DNA of 64,000 nt. Source: Microtetraspora malaysiensis (GTDB lineage: Bacteria > Actinomycetota > Actinomycetes > Streptosporangiales > Streptosporangiaceae). The stretch is taken from positions 1-64,000 of the forward strand of contig NZ_BBYJ01000018.1 of assembly GCF_001528665.1 (NCBI RefSeq), read 5' to 3'. Within the stretch, counting starts at the first letter, position 1; every line of letters starts with the position of its first letter. Of the stretch, positions 6,332 through 14,882 are shown in pieces. Made by a program: the position numbers and the translations under genes. Below the pieces are notes generated by a model. It ran no database searches, was not told the DNA's origin, and saw only the letters and a program-made list of their open reading frames with translations.

Positions 6332-8977
6332 TCAATCGTCCTCGTCTTCGTCGTCATCCTCGTCGTCGGGAATCATGTACTCGAGCTGCTCGCGGGTCGC
6401 GGTGAGCTCGGCCATGACCTCCTCGGAGGCGTCCTGCTCCGCGAGCGACTCGAGCTCGGCGAGCACCGCCCGCATCGCGACCGGGCCCGGCCGCTCCATC
6501 GGATCGATCGGATCGATCGGGTCGCCACCGTTGTCGCCGCTGTCATCGGGAGTGCCCTCCCAGTGGATCAGCCAGGCCGCCGACCGCAGGCAGCGTACGC
6601 GCGGCACCACCTCGCCGAGATCGCCCCACAGCTCGGCCGCCCGCCGGTAGGCGGCCAGCGCCTGCGGTGTCTCCTCGGCGAACTCCAGCGCCAGCGCGGC
6701 GGACCAGGCCAGCTCCGCGTGCGTGCGCGTGCTGTCCGGGTCGTCCTGCACGAGCCGCGCCGCCTCGACGAACTGCTCGGCCGCGTCGCGATGCCGTCCC
6801 AGCTCACGCAGGCACTCGCCGAACTGGGCGCGCGTCATCGCGACCATCGGCGGCGCGTACGGGACCTCGACCTTCGGCATCGCCTCCTCGAACAGCGCGG
6901 CGGCCTCGGCGGGGCGGTCGAGGGCGTGGTAAGCGCGGGCCGCGATGAAGGTGTTGTGGAGCGTGTCGGGTTCGGAGATCCCCTGCCAGCGGGCCGCCGC
7001 GGCCAGTGCCGCCCCGACGAGGTCGAGCCCTCGCTCGGGTTGCCGGGAGATCGCGTCGACGATCAGTGAGCTCAACTGGGCGGCCCGGTCGGGCGCGAGG
7101 AGGGCGCCGCCGTGCTCGATCGCCCGGCCCGCGAGCTCCTCCGCCTCCTTCGGGTTCTCGTCCAGGGTGACCCCGGCGAGCATGTGCAGGGCGTCGACGG
7201 CGTGCCAGCCCGCCCCGGCCTCGGCAAAGCGCGTCGCCGCCGCGACGAGGTGGGCGCGGGCCACCTCCTGGTCGCCCGACTGGAAGCGGACCCGGGCCAG
7301 CATGTCCTCGTAGGCGGCCGCGCGCAGCGGCACGTCGTGCTCCAGCGCGAGAGCGTGCTCGGCCTCCAGGAGGGCGATCAACGCCTCGACCTCGGCCCGA
7401 GGCGGATCCTCTCGCCCGGCGAGCGCCCCCATCGCGATCGCGGGTACGGCCCGGCGCGCGGTCAGGTAGTCGTCCGGCGTGAGCTTCCCGGCGGCGTACG
7501 CGTCGTCCGCGTCCGCGCTGACCGCCCGGGCGAGCTCTCCGGCGACGGCCGGGTCTCCCGTGTGGAACCTGGCCAGGGCGGCGCCCGCCCGGGTACGGAG
7601 CGCCGCCGCCTGGTCGTTCAGGGCGGTGAATCGCTCGGCGACCGCGAGCAGCGCCTCGTGGGCGGCCGCGGGGTCGCCGGCCACCAGCGCCCTGGCCTCG
7701 GCGTACGCGACCTCGGCGGCCAGCTCCTCGGAAAGCGGCTCGCCGGCCTCCGCCACCCGCCGCCACGCGTTGTCGGCGTGGGGGTGCCAGATCGCGGACA
7801 GTCGGCGCGCCTCCGCGACCAGCTCGTCAAGGGTCGGCTCCGCGGACGGCGGAGTGGCCGGGATGGACGACCCGGCGGACGGCCGCGGCAGCACCGCCGA
7901 CGCCCCGAGCGGGAGCCGGCCCAGCAGGGGATCGCGGGCGAGCCGTGCGGCGACGCGCTCGCTGAAGACGGTGCTGCCGTTGCGGGCGTCGTAACGGGCG
8001 CACACGTCGGCGATCTCCCGTTCCAGCGGGGCCAGAAGCTCGTCGACGCTCCGCCCGCCGACCGGCAGGTCGCCGTGCCCGAGCGCCGCCAGGCGGCGCA
8101 GCAGCACGACCGCGCCGCTCAGGAAGCCGAGCTGCTGGGAGAGTTCGCCGTGCGGGCCGGTCAGCCAGGACGTGTGCTCGGTCAGGATCTCCAGGCCGCG
8201 CGCCTCGTTGCCCGTCAGCGCGCAGAACTCGATGTGGTACCCCACGGACGAACGCAGGTTCCCGTCACGGCGGACCATGGGGTACCCCCGCAGGTAGGCG
8301 CCACGCGCCTCGTCGAGGCGTCCGGTACGCACCAGGGGGAGCAGCGCCTTGGCCAGCACGCGGTGCGGCTCCTCCGCACAGGACCGCTCGCCGTCGATCA
8401 GCGGCGCCCAGTGCTCCAGCGCGCCCGCGTCGTCGCCCATGTCGGCGCGCCAGGTCCCCCAGTCGTTGCGCTCGCAGGCGTCGCAGTCGGCCATCTCATC
8501 CCGCGGGGCGCTGAGGGACGCCTCCATCGCGGCGGACGCCGCCCTGTGGTCGCCGAGGTCGCCGGCGAGGCGTGAGCGCAGGGCGAGGATCGGGCGGGTG
8601 CTGTATCCGAGCTGCCGGTAGCGGCCCTGCAACTCGTCGAGCCAGCGGTAGGTCGTCTCCAGCGGGACGGTCGGGCTGGTCAGCAGGTTGTAGGTCATCC
8701 ACTTGAGCTGCCAGTGGATCATGTCGGCCTGCTCGCCGAGCTGGTCCGGGAAGTCGTCGAGGATCCGCAGGAGCCGTCCGAACGCGATCGGCATGCGGTC
8801 GCGCTCGCCGCCCCACTCCTGCGCCTCGATCAAGGCGAGGAGCACCTCGCCCTCAAGCGCCCGGTCGTCCGTGGCCTTCGCGTCGGCGGCGAGCCGTTCC
8901 AGGCGTTCGATCTTGACCTGACCGCGCGGCAGCTCGCTGATCGCGTCCAGGGCGGCCTGGATGTCCGTCACGTTCAC
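6332..8977 (-). CDS. Large TPR-repeat protein coupled to the HSP90-like gene
   Basis: An 881-residue soluble protein made almost entirely of alternating helices rich in Ala, Leu, Arg and Glu, with recognisable tetratricopeptide-like units (A-Y-x-x-L-D-R-P-A-E-A-A-A-L-F; G-R-H-R-D-A-A-E-Q-F). No catalytic domain is seen. A Pro/Ser-rich break near residue 370 separates two helical halves, and the C-terminus is strongly acidic (DDEDDDEDEDD). It starts at a GTG whose bases overlap the stop codon of the upstream HSP90-like gene (GTGA), so the two are translationally coupled. HSP90 co-chaperones use TPR domains, and acidic tails suit chaperone partners; a partner role is inferred. Confidence 0.85.
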   Translation of the reverse strand: MNVTDIQAALDAISELPRGQVKIERLERLAADAKATDDRALEGEVLLALIEAQEWGGERDRMPIAFGRLLRILDDFPDQLGEQADMIHWQLKWMTYNLLTSPTVPLETTYRWLDELQGRYRQLGYSTRPILALRSRLAGDLGDHRAASAAMEASLSAPRDEMADCDACERNDWGTWRADMGDDAGALEHWAPLIDGERSCAEEPHRVLAKALLPLVRTGRLDEARGAYLRGYPMVRRDGNLRSSVGYHIEFCALTGNEARGLEILTEHTSWLTGPHGELSQQLGFLSGAVVLLRRLAALGHGDLPVGGRSVDELLAPLEREIADVCARYDARNGSTVFSERVAARLARDPLLGRLPLGASAVLPRPSAGSSIPATPPSAEPTLDELVAEARRLSAIWHPHADNAWRRVAEAGEPLSEELAAEVAYAEARALVAGDPAAAHEALLAVAERFTALNDQAAALRTRAGAALARFHTGDPAVAGELARAVSADADDAYAAGKLTPDDYLTARRAVPAIAMGALAGREDPPRAEVEALIALLEAEHALALEHDVPLRAAAYEDMLARVRFQSGDQEVARAHLVAAATRFAEAGAGWHAVDALHMLAGVTLDENPKEAEELAGRAIEHGGALLAPDRAAQLSSLIVDAISRQPERGLDLVGAALAAAARWQGISEPDTLHNTFIAARAYHALDRPAEAAALFEEAMPKVEVPYAPPMVAMTRAQFGECLRELGRHRDAAEQFVEAARLVQDDPDSTRTHAELAWSAALALEFAEETPQALAAYRRAAELWGDLGEVVPRVRCLRSAAWLIHWEGTPDDSGDNGGDPIDPIDPMERPGPVAMRAVLAELESLAEQDASEEVMAELTATREQLEYMIPDDEDDDEDEDD

Positions 8978-10857
8978 TTCGTCTCCTCGCCTTCATCGGG
9001 CCCGTCGAGCCGTTCGGGTCCGTCGAGCCGTTCGCGTCCGTCGAGCCCGGCCGCGCTGCGTGACGCCCAGCCGAGCAGGTCGTCGAACGCGCGGTTGACC
9101 AGCGCCACGTCGGCCGGCCGCAGCGGCCGGTGGGTCATGAGCAGGGCCTGGCCGTACAGCGCCTCGATCGTGGTGACCAGCAGGGCCCGGTCGCGGACCC
9201 CCGCCAGCCGCCGGACGACCGGGCTGCGGTGGTTGAGCACGAGCCGCGCGCGGGGCGCCTCGGACTTGAGCGCGCCGAGGATCTCGGCCCACACCCCGTC
9301 CGCCTCGGCGGCGGTCTCGGCGCGGGTGCGCTCGCCGCGCGTCGCCCGGGACTCCAGATAGAGCGCCGACACCGAGGCCGGGAGGAAGGAGCGCAGGATC
9401 ACGTCGCAGCCCAGCGGGTCGAGCGCGCCGCGGGCGGCGGCGAGGAACCCGGCCAGGGCCAGCTCGTCCGCCTGGTCGACGGGGTCGAGCGCGGCGGTGA
9501 CGACCTCGGTGTCGAGCTCCTCCACCACGACGTCGGGGGCGACGGCCGGGAGCAGCGCGAACAGCTCGGCGTCGTACGCGTAACCGCCGTTGAGCACGCC
9601 GACGCCCTGGGCCGCGGCGATCGACGCCACCTGGCGGAAGTCGTCGACGGAGGTCGTGAACCGGATGACCGGGTGCCTCCTCGCGAACTCGGCGAGGGTG
9701 ACCGTGCCGTCGGTGCTCTCGAACTCGAGATACGGCAGCATGATCTTGAACAGAGCCAGGTCGTGTCTGGCCAGCGACTTCACCCCGAGGCTGTGTACGG
9801 CGAGGAACGCGGCGAGACGGTGCGGCTCCTGGGCGGCGAGCCCGGTGAGCCAGTCACGCAGCCGGCCGCCCAGCGCCTCGCGCACGGCGCCGAGGGTCTC
9901 GTCCTCGAAGAGCCCTTCGCGTGAGGCGGTCGGACGCAGCGTGTCGGTGTCGACCAGGCAGCGCGCGAAGAACGCCCAATCCGGCAGGAGGCCGGTGGTG
10001 GCGTCCCCGAGCAGCATGCCCTTCAGATAGACGCGATGGCGGCCGCCCGCCGACGGGTTCGCCGGCTGCGGCAGGATGTAGGCGGCGCCGCGGATGCCGG
10101 CCAGCTCGATGTCGAGCTCGACGACGTCGAGCGCCCTGAAGCCGAGCACGCGCTCGCCGTACGCCAGGAGGGCCGCCCGGCGCGCGGCGGGAGAGTCGTA
10201 CGAGCGGTCCCACACGGCGGGGCTGTCCGTGGTTCGCACGGTGTGCCCGCCACCGTCCACCGTCACCTCATACGGCAGCAGCGAGCCGAAGTCGCGGGCG
10301 AGCTCGGCGACCAGGTCGGGGGCGAACCAGCGCTCGGCCCCCGGGCGGGGAGTCAGGAACACCGAGGTTCCCGGCGCCTGCCGCTCGTCCGGCTCCAACC
10401 GGCGGACGGAGTACGTCCCGTCGGAGGTCGCCGCCCATTCGACCGGCGGAGCCTGGGGGTCCGCGGCCGACCGCGTCACCACCCGGATTTGCTCCGCCAC
10501 GGTGAAACAGGCGAGCAGGCCGATGCCGAACTGGCCGAGGAACTCCCGGCGGGCGCCTTCCAGGTCGTCGCGTTTGGACGAGCGGCCGATCGTCGCGAGG
10601 AACCGATGGACGTCCGCCTCGGTCAGGCCGACGCCGGGGTCGTCGACGCGCAGCCCCGCCTCGTCCACCGTGATGCGGATCGCGGTCGGTGCCGAGGGGT
10701 CGGCCTGCCGTCGCGCCGTGACCGCGTCCACCGCGTTCTGCAGCAGCTCTCTCAGGTAGACCCGGGGGCTGGAGTACAGGTGGTGGGAAAGAAGGTCGAC
10801 CAGGCCGCGCAAGTCGACCTGGAAAGAGTGCTCGTTTACTGACTTGTCAGCCAACAT
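8974..10857 (-). CDS. HSP90 (HtpG)-family ATPase
   Basis: About 627 residues with the GHKL ATPase fold: L-R-E-L-L-Q-N-A-V-D-A (catalytic Glu and Mg-binding Asn), D-P-G-V-G-L (ATP lid region) and G-Q-F-G-I-G-L-L-A-C-F, followed by an HSP90 middle domain with the conserved Arg-containing R-P-T-A-S-R-E-G-L-F segment. It is an actinobacterial HSP90 relative, not an obviously canonical HtpG: the C-terminal dimerisation region is weakly conserved and the tail holds a short repeat (RLDGPERLDGP). An ATG at 10857 is used; an upstream in-frame GTG at 10890 is possible, and neither has a clear Shine-Dalgarno. It overlaps the TPR gene by 4 bp. Confidence 0.9.
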   Translation of the reverse strand: MLADKSVNEHSFQVDLRGLVDLLSHHLYSSPRVYLRELLQNAVDAVTARRQADPSAPTAIRITVDEAGLRVDDPGVGLTEADVHRFLATIGRSSKRDDLEGARREFLGQFGIGLLACFTVAEQIRVVTRSAADPQAPPVEWAATSDGTYSVRRLEPDERQAPGTSVFLTPRPGAERWFAPDLVAELARDFGSLLPYEVTVDGGGHTVRTTDSPAVWDRSYDSPAARRAALLAYGERVLGFRALDVVELDIELAGIRGAAYILPQPANPSAGGRHRVYLKGMLLGDATTGLLPDWAFFARCLVDTDTLRPTASREGLFEDETLGAVREALGGRLRDWLTGLAAQEPHRLAAFLAVHSLGVKSLARHDLALFKIMLPYLEFESTDGTVTLAEFARRHPVIRFTTSVDDFRQVASIAAAQGVGVLNGGYAYDAELFALLPAVAPDVVVEELDTEVVTAALDPVDQADELALAGFLAAARGALDPLGCDVILRSFLPASVSALYLESRATRGERTRAETAAEADGVWAEILGALKSEAPRARLVLNHRSPVVRRLAGVRDRALLVTTIEALYGQALLMTHRPLRPADVALVNRAFDDLLGWASRSAAGLDGRERLDGPERLDGPDEGEETK

Positions 10858-11026
10858 GCGGGCGATCGTAGCGGCACGCTGCGACAACACGCTGACGTCG
10901 GCCGAGCCACCGTCTCACCGGTCCCGGTCTCCGCCGCCCGAGCAGCTGCCCACTCCAGCACCGAGCCGATGTCGCCATAATCGGCAGGTGTCGTCACTTA
11001 TAGAACCCTCGGTGCCGCCGGGCCGG

Positions 11027-11560
11027 ATGGCGTCGCTCACCCAGCCCGAGATCGACGCGGGAGACGTCCGGCTACGGCCATGGCGGCAGTCGGACCGCGC
11101 CGCCGTCGTCACCGGTTACGCCGACCCCGCGATCCAGCGCTGGCACTGCCGCTCGATGACGGACGACGAGGCCCGCGACTGGATCGACGCCTGGCCGGAC
11201 CGATGGCAGCAGGAAACCGGCGCCGGATGGGCCGTGGTCGACACGGCTGAGGTCGTCGGCCAGATCAGCCTGCGCCGGCTCGACTTCGCGCACGGGCTCG
11301 CCGAGGTGTCGTACTGGGTGCTGCCCGCCGCCCGGGGCCGCCGGGTCGCCCCGCGCGCTCTCACCGCCCTGACCGCGTGGTCCTTCGCCACGCTGGGGCT
11401 GCACCGCGTCGAGCTGTACCACTCGACGGCGAACGCGGCGTCCTGCCGGGTGGCGCACCACGCGGGCTTCGCCGCCGAGGGGACCAAGCGCCGGGAGCAA
11501 CGCCATCTCGACGGCTGGCACGACATGCACGTCCACGCCCGCCTCGACACCGACAAGTGA
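11027..11560 (+). CDS. GNAT-family N-acetyltransferase
   Basis: A 177-residue GNAT protein of the RimJ/RimL-like type. The pattern VRLRPWRQSDRAAV at the N-terminus, the E-V-G-Q-I-S-L strand, S-Y-W-V-L-P-A-A-R-G-R-R-V-A (acetyl-CoA pyrophosphate loop) and H-R-V-E-L-Y-x-S-T-x-N-A-A-S-x-R-V-A-H-H-A-G-F are all present. It transfers acetyl from acetyl-CoA to an amine, possibly a protein N-terminus; the substrate cannot be told. The start is uncertain: the ATG at 11027 fits family length, while GTG codons at 10988 and 11012 are in frame. No operon partner. Confidence 0.88.
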   Translation: MASLTQPEIDAGDVRLRPWRQSDRAAVVTGYADPAIQRWHCRSMTDDEARDWIDAWPDRWQQETGAGWAVVDTAEVVGQISLRRLDFAHGLAEVSYWVLPAARGRRVAPRALTALTAWSFATLGLHRVELYHSTANAASCRVAHHAGFAAEGTKRREQRHLDGWHDMHVHARLDTDK

Positions 11561-11662
11561 CCGCGGGAGCCGTAGGCCGGGTCGCGCGGGGTCCAGCGCC
11601 TGAGCACACCCGCCCACGCCCGGCGCCGACGACCCGGCCGCCCGCGACGCCGAGCAAGCGCT

Positions 11663-12577
11663 TCAGCCCCGAGCCGTTCCTGTTGTCCATCGCGCTCGGT
11701 GGTACGCGACGTACCTCGGATCAATTCGATGTGACGGATGAATGAACAGGGCGCTCCTGGCTTCCCCTGTGGGCGCGTCAATTACCTTGAGTTCGTCCGA
11801 GAGGTAGATAGCGCCGTTGTCAAACAGAACGTGATCGTTGGGGCAGAGGCAGAGAACGTTCTCGACGACGTCGGGGCCGTAGTGAGGACTACCAAGTGCC
11901 TGAATGTGTGCGCCTTCGCTGTAGAGGCCCCCGGCTACGCTCAGCGTAAGTCTGCAGATTTGGCACTCGTGGTTGTACCAAGCCTTGACCTGCTGGACGA
12001 CTTTGGTACTGCGGACAATCCGCTGAACGACGGTCTCGATAACGGAGGGCGGGCCAGGGGTGTCAGCGAACCCTTCGAGCGTAGTTTGGGACGAGCGTGG
12101 CGCTGCTGTCGTAGAGCCCTCCTCGGGGATCTTGGCCAGGGTGAATTGCCAGATTCGATATCCGTCAATGCCGACCTTCGCCCCGTGCGACTCCACGCGA
12201 AACAGGCCGTCGTACCGGAGTCTTGAGGTCGGAGCATAGGGCGAGTCGGGGTTACGGCCGCGGATGACACGAACGGGAAGCCCTTCGAGCTCACTGCGTA
12301 CCAGGCCGGCATTGCCGGGATCGGATAGCTCTTGGTTGCGGACCTGCCGGCCGGTGTTCGCGTCACGACCGCCGTGACCGGTATAGACGATGGTGTCGCC
12401 ATAGTCCTCGTCGTCTACGTAGCCGCCAGAGACCACTATCGAGTCGGCGCCTTCCTTTCCCGTCCCCGAGATGCCCGCCTGGAGTGGAGCATGCACTCCT
12501 GCATCGTGCAGTTCTCGCCGATTGTTGTACGTCGTCCCTACGGGCTGGCCCTTAATATGCCCAAAAATCCGCGCCAT
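11663..12577 (-). CDS. SRA-YDG domain HNH endonuclease (modification-dependent, type IV-like)
   Basis: About 304 residues. The N-terminal half is an SRA-YDG domain (I-F-G-H-I-K-G-Q-P-V-G-T, H-A-P-L-Q-A-G-I-S-G, V-V-S-G-G-Y-V-D-D-E-D-Y-G, Y-T-G-H-G-G, then S-R-L-R-Y-D-G-L-F-R-V), which reads flipped modified cytosine. The C-terminal half is an HNH nuclease (C-Q-I-C, E-G-A-H-I-Q-A-L-G-S-P-H-Y-G-P-D, N-V-L-C-L-C-P-N-D-H). SRA-HNH proteins of streptomycetes restrict methylated or phosphorothioated DNA. No methyltransferase is nearby, as expected for type IV. Codon use is visibly less GC-rich than the neighbours, suggesting transfer. The ATG at 12577 is chosen; an in-frame TTG at 12613 is possible. 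Confidence 0.9.
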   Translation of the reverse strand: MARIFGHIKGQPVGTTYNNRRELHDAGVHAPLQAGISGTGKEGADSIVVSGGYVDDEDYGDTIVYTGHGGRDANTGRQVRNQELSDPGNAGLVRSELEGLPVRVIRGRNPDSPYAPTSRLRYDGLFRVESHGAKVGIDGYRIWQFTLAKIPEEGSTTAAPRSSQTTLEGFADTPGPPSVIETVVQRIVRSTKVVQQVKAWYNHECQICRLTLSVAGGLYSEGAHIQALGSPHYGPDVVENVLCLCPNDHVLFDNGAIYLSDELKVIDAPTGEARSALFIHPSHRIDPRYVAYHRARWTTGTARG

Positions 12578-12680
12578 GCCGACATAACTAGCAGGATCGG
12601 TAAATGGTTCCAAACCGGTTGGGCGGCTTTCGATAGCCGAGGCCCTATCGCCTCCTCGTGCTGACGTAACTCCACGAACG

Positions 12681-13115
12681 TCAGTCGAAGAGGCGGCCTA
12701 TCAGGGCGCCCTGGCCGGACTGGAGGATGTGCGCGGTTTCCAGGGGAATCCAGAAGCACTCGAACCGAGTCGGCTCCTGCTCGCCGTCGTGGTCCTCCTG
12801 GCTGGTCCACCGCTCGGCCGTGGGCTCGGCCGGCTCCAGGTGGAAGATGTGCCGGTGTTGCACCTCGAACCGGTACGGGCTGATGTCGTACTCGGTCTCG
12901 CCGAGCTTGCGCACGACCGTGAAGCCGTGCAGGCCGGTCTCCTCGCGCGCCTCGCGCAGGGCCGCCGCCTCGGGGGTCTCGCCGAGACGGACGCTCCCCG
13001 CGGGGACCTGGACGCCGACCTCCTCGTAGCTGTAGTCGGTGTGCCGGAACACCAGCAGCCGCCCGTCGCGGACGATGTAGCAGAGGACCTTCTCCGCGGT
13101 GAGCTTCTCCGGCAC
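12681..13115 (-). CDS. Nudix hydrolase
   Basis: A 144-residue Nudix protein. The Nudix box G-x5-E-x7-R-E-x-x-E-E-x-G-L is intact (GETPEAAALREAREETGL), binding the metal that cleaves nucleoside diphosphate-linked substrates. The GTG at 13115 is chosen because AGGAG lies 5 nt upstream; longer frames upstream have no ribosome site. The C-terminus holds an E-C-F-W-I-P-L segment common in small Nudix enzymes. Substrate cannot be inferred. It stands alone between the SRA-HNH gene and the secreted esterase. Confidence 0.9.
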   Translation of the reverse strand: MPEKLTAEKVLCYIVRDGRLLVFRHTDYSYEEVGVQVPAGSVRLGETPEAAALREAREETGLHGFTVVRKLGETEYDISPYRFEVQHRHIFHLEPAEPTAERWTSQEDHDGEQEPTRFECFWIPLETAHILQSGQGALIGRLFD

Positions 13116-13271
13116 GTGAACTCCTGAGTCGCGTATCCGATGCGGAACCGCGCACCAGTGGGCGGTCGGCGCGGACGCAACAGCCAACCGGTTCGGGGGC
13201 GGGACGGGGGAGTGATGTGCCGGAGCGGCGTGGCGACCGGACGGGCGCCACGCCGCATCGACCAGGGGGCG

Positions 13272-14615
13272 TCAGCCGATGACGCAGTTCATGGAGTTGA
13301 GCGCGAACGCGGCCGGCTTACCGGTGTCGCCGGTGTGGGTGCCCTGGAAGCCGAAATCGGTCGAGCCGCCGGGCGGGATGCTCGCGTTGTAGGAGACGTT
13401 CCTGGCGGTGACCTGGCCGCCGGCCGGGGACACCGTGGCGCTCCAGGCGGAGGTGACGCTCTGCCCGCCCGGCAGGGTGAAGGACAGGCCCCACCCGTTG
13501 ATCGCGGAGCTTCCGGTGTTGGTGACGGTGACGTTCGCGGTGAAGCCGGTGTTCCAGGCGTTCACCGTGTACGTGACCCGGCACGGGCCCGGCGCGGTCG
13601 GCGAGGCGGACGGGCTGGCGGACGGGCTGGCTGAGGGACTGGCTGAGGGGCTCGCCGACGCGCTGGGGGAGGGGCTGGGCGATGGGCCGGAGGTGTCCGT
13701 CAGGCCGAGGAACCGGATCGCGGCCAGCTCCATGCCGCTCGTGGGCAGGCTGTGCCCCACGCCCTGGACGCTGATCGCCTCGACGGGAGGGGTGACGCCG
13801 CTGTCGCCGTACCGGGTGCGGGTCCAGCTCGGCTGCGGCTGGTCGGTGAGGGCCGGGGTCTGGCCGAGCCCGTGCACGTTGGTCCACTGTTTGACCTCCT
13901 CCTGGAGGTTGGGGTAGCGCAGCGTCGTGTCCTCGGTGCCGTGCCAGACCTGCATCCGCGGCCGGGTGCCGCTGTAGCCGGGGTACGCCCCCCGGACCAG
14001 GTCGCCCCACTGCTGCGGCGTCTTGATCAGGGCGCCGTTGGCGCAGGTGCTGTTCCAGCTCGATCCGTCGGTCGTGGCGAAGCAGCCGAACGGCACGCCC
14101 ATGAACGCCGAGCCCGCCTTGAAGACGTCGGGGTAGTCGCCCAGCAGGACGTTGGTCATCATCGCCCCGGAGGACGCGCCGGTGGCGTAGACCCGGTTCG
14201 TGTCGGTGGTGTAGTGCTGCTGGACGTACCTCACCATGGAGACGATCCCGACCGGGTCGCTGGCGCCGTCGTGGCGCAGCGCCTGCGGCGAGGAGACGTC
14301 GAAGCAGGAGCCGCTCCTGGTCGCCGACGGGTAGATGACGATGAAGCCGTACTGGTCGGCGAGCGAGGCGAACTGCGTGCCGGAGTAGAAGGCCGGGCCG
14401 GACCCGGTGCAGTAGTGGATCGCGACCAGGACCGCCGGGCGCGCCGGGAGGCGGTCCGGCACGTAGAGGTGCATCCGCAGGTTGGTGGGGTTGGTGCCGA
14501 ACCCGGTCACCTCGGTGAGCGAGGCCGAGGAGGCCGGTACGGCCATGACCAGGCCCGCCAGCATGAGCAGCGCGGTCGCGATCATCGCGCCCAGCGCCTG
14601 AGCTTTCACCCTCAT
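13272..14615 (-). CDS. Secreted CE1/PHB-depolymerase-type esterase with CBM2
   Basis: A 447-residue exported enzyme. Residues 1-31 form a signal peptide ending A-S-S-A-S. The catalytic alpha/beta-hydrolase domain (about 35-310) is of the PHB-depolymerase/acetylxylan-feruloyl esterase type, with nucleophile Ser in A-T-G-A-S-S-G-A-M, an H-Y-C-T-G-S-G oxyanion strand, W-H-G-T-E-D carrying the Asp, and G-V-G-H-S the His. A Ser/Pro/Ala linker (about 315-345) built from short repeats joins a CBM2 (about 347-447) with bracketing Cys and conserved Trp residues. It probably de-esterifies plant polysaccharide such as acetylxylan. The ATG has AGGAAGGA upstream. Palindromes in the promoter region suggest sugar-responsive control. 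Confidence 0.92.
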   Translation of the reverse strand: MRVKAQALGAMIATALLMLAGLVMAVPASSASLTEVTGFGTNPTNLRMHLYVPDRLPARPAVLVAIHYCTGSGPAFYSGTQFASLADQYGFIVIYPSATRSGSCFDVSSPQALRHDGASDPVGIVSMVRYVQQHYTTDTNRVYATGASSGAMMTNVLLGDYPDVFKAGSAFMGVPFGCFATTDGSSWNSTCANGALIKTPQQWGDLVRGAYPGYSGTRPRMQVWHGTEDTTLRYPNLQEEVKQWTNVHGLGQTPALTDQPQPSWTRTRYGDSGVTPPVEAISVQGVGHSLPTSGMELAAIRFLGLTDTSGPSPSPSPSASASPSASPSASPSASPSASPTAPGPCRVTYTVNAWNTGFTANVTVTNTGSSAINGWGLSFTLPGGQSVTSAWSATVSPAGGQVTARNVSYNASIPPGGSTDFGFQGTHTGDTGKPAAFALNSMNCVIG

Positions 14616-14666
14616 CGGTTGTCCTTCCTGCCTCGGGGGCGTCCGCGTGGAGGGGCATGCGGAGCT

Positions 14667-14788
14667 GAAACATTCCGAGCTTTGGCCGAAATGTTTCGCA
14701 GGGCAAGATCTGAGCGGGTCGAGGGTGAGCTCTGGCGCGCTGAGCTGGACAAGGGCAAAGAAGGACGAGCTGACAGCCTGAAACTTTC
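14667..14788. promoter_or_regulatory. GAAA/TTTC palindromes upstream of the esterase
   Basis: An 8-bp inverted repeat GAAACATT (14667-14674)/AATGTTTC (14690-14697) contains CGAAATGTTTCG (14687-14698), and a second GAAACTTTC lies at 14780-14788. GAAA-N-TTTC-type palindromes are known from actinobacterial xylanase-type promoters under LacI-family control. No regulator gene is adjacent. The rest of the 267-bp gap shows no gene. Confidence 0.5.
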
Positions 14789-14882
14789 CAGGAACGCGGC
14801 GGCCGGGCTGCCCCGACCGCCTCCGGCACGCGGCCTCCCCTGGATCTCCACGTCCCGCGGCCGGATATCGGGACGGACGCGG

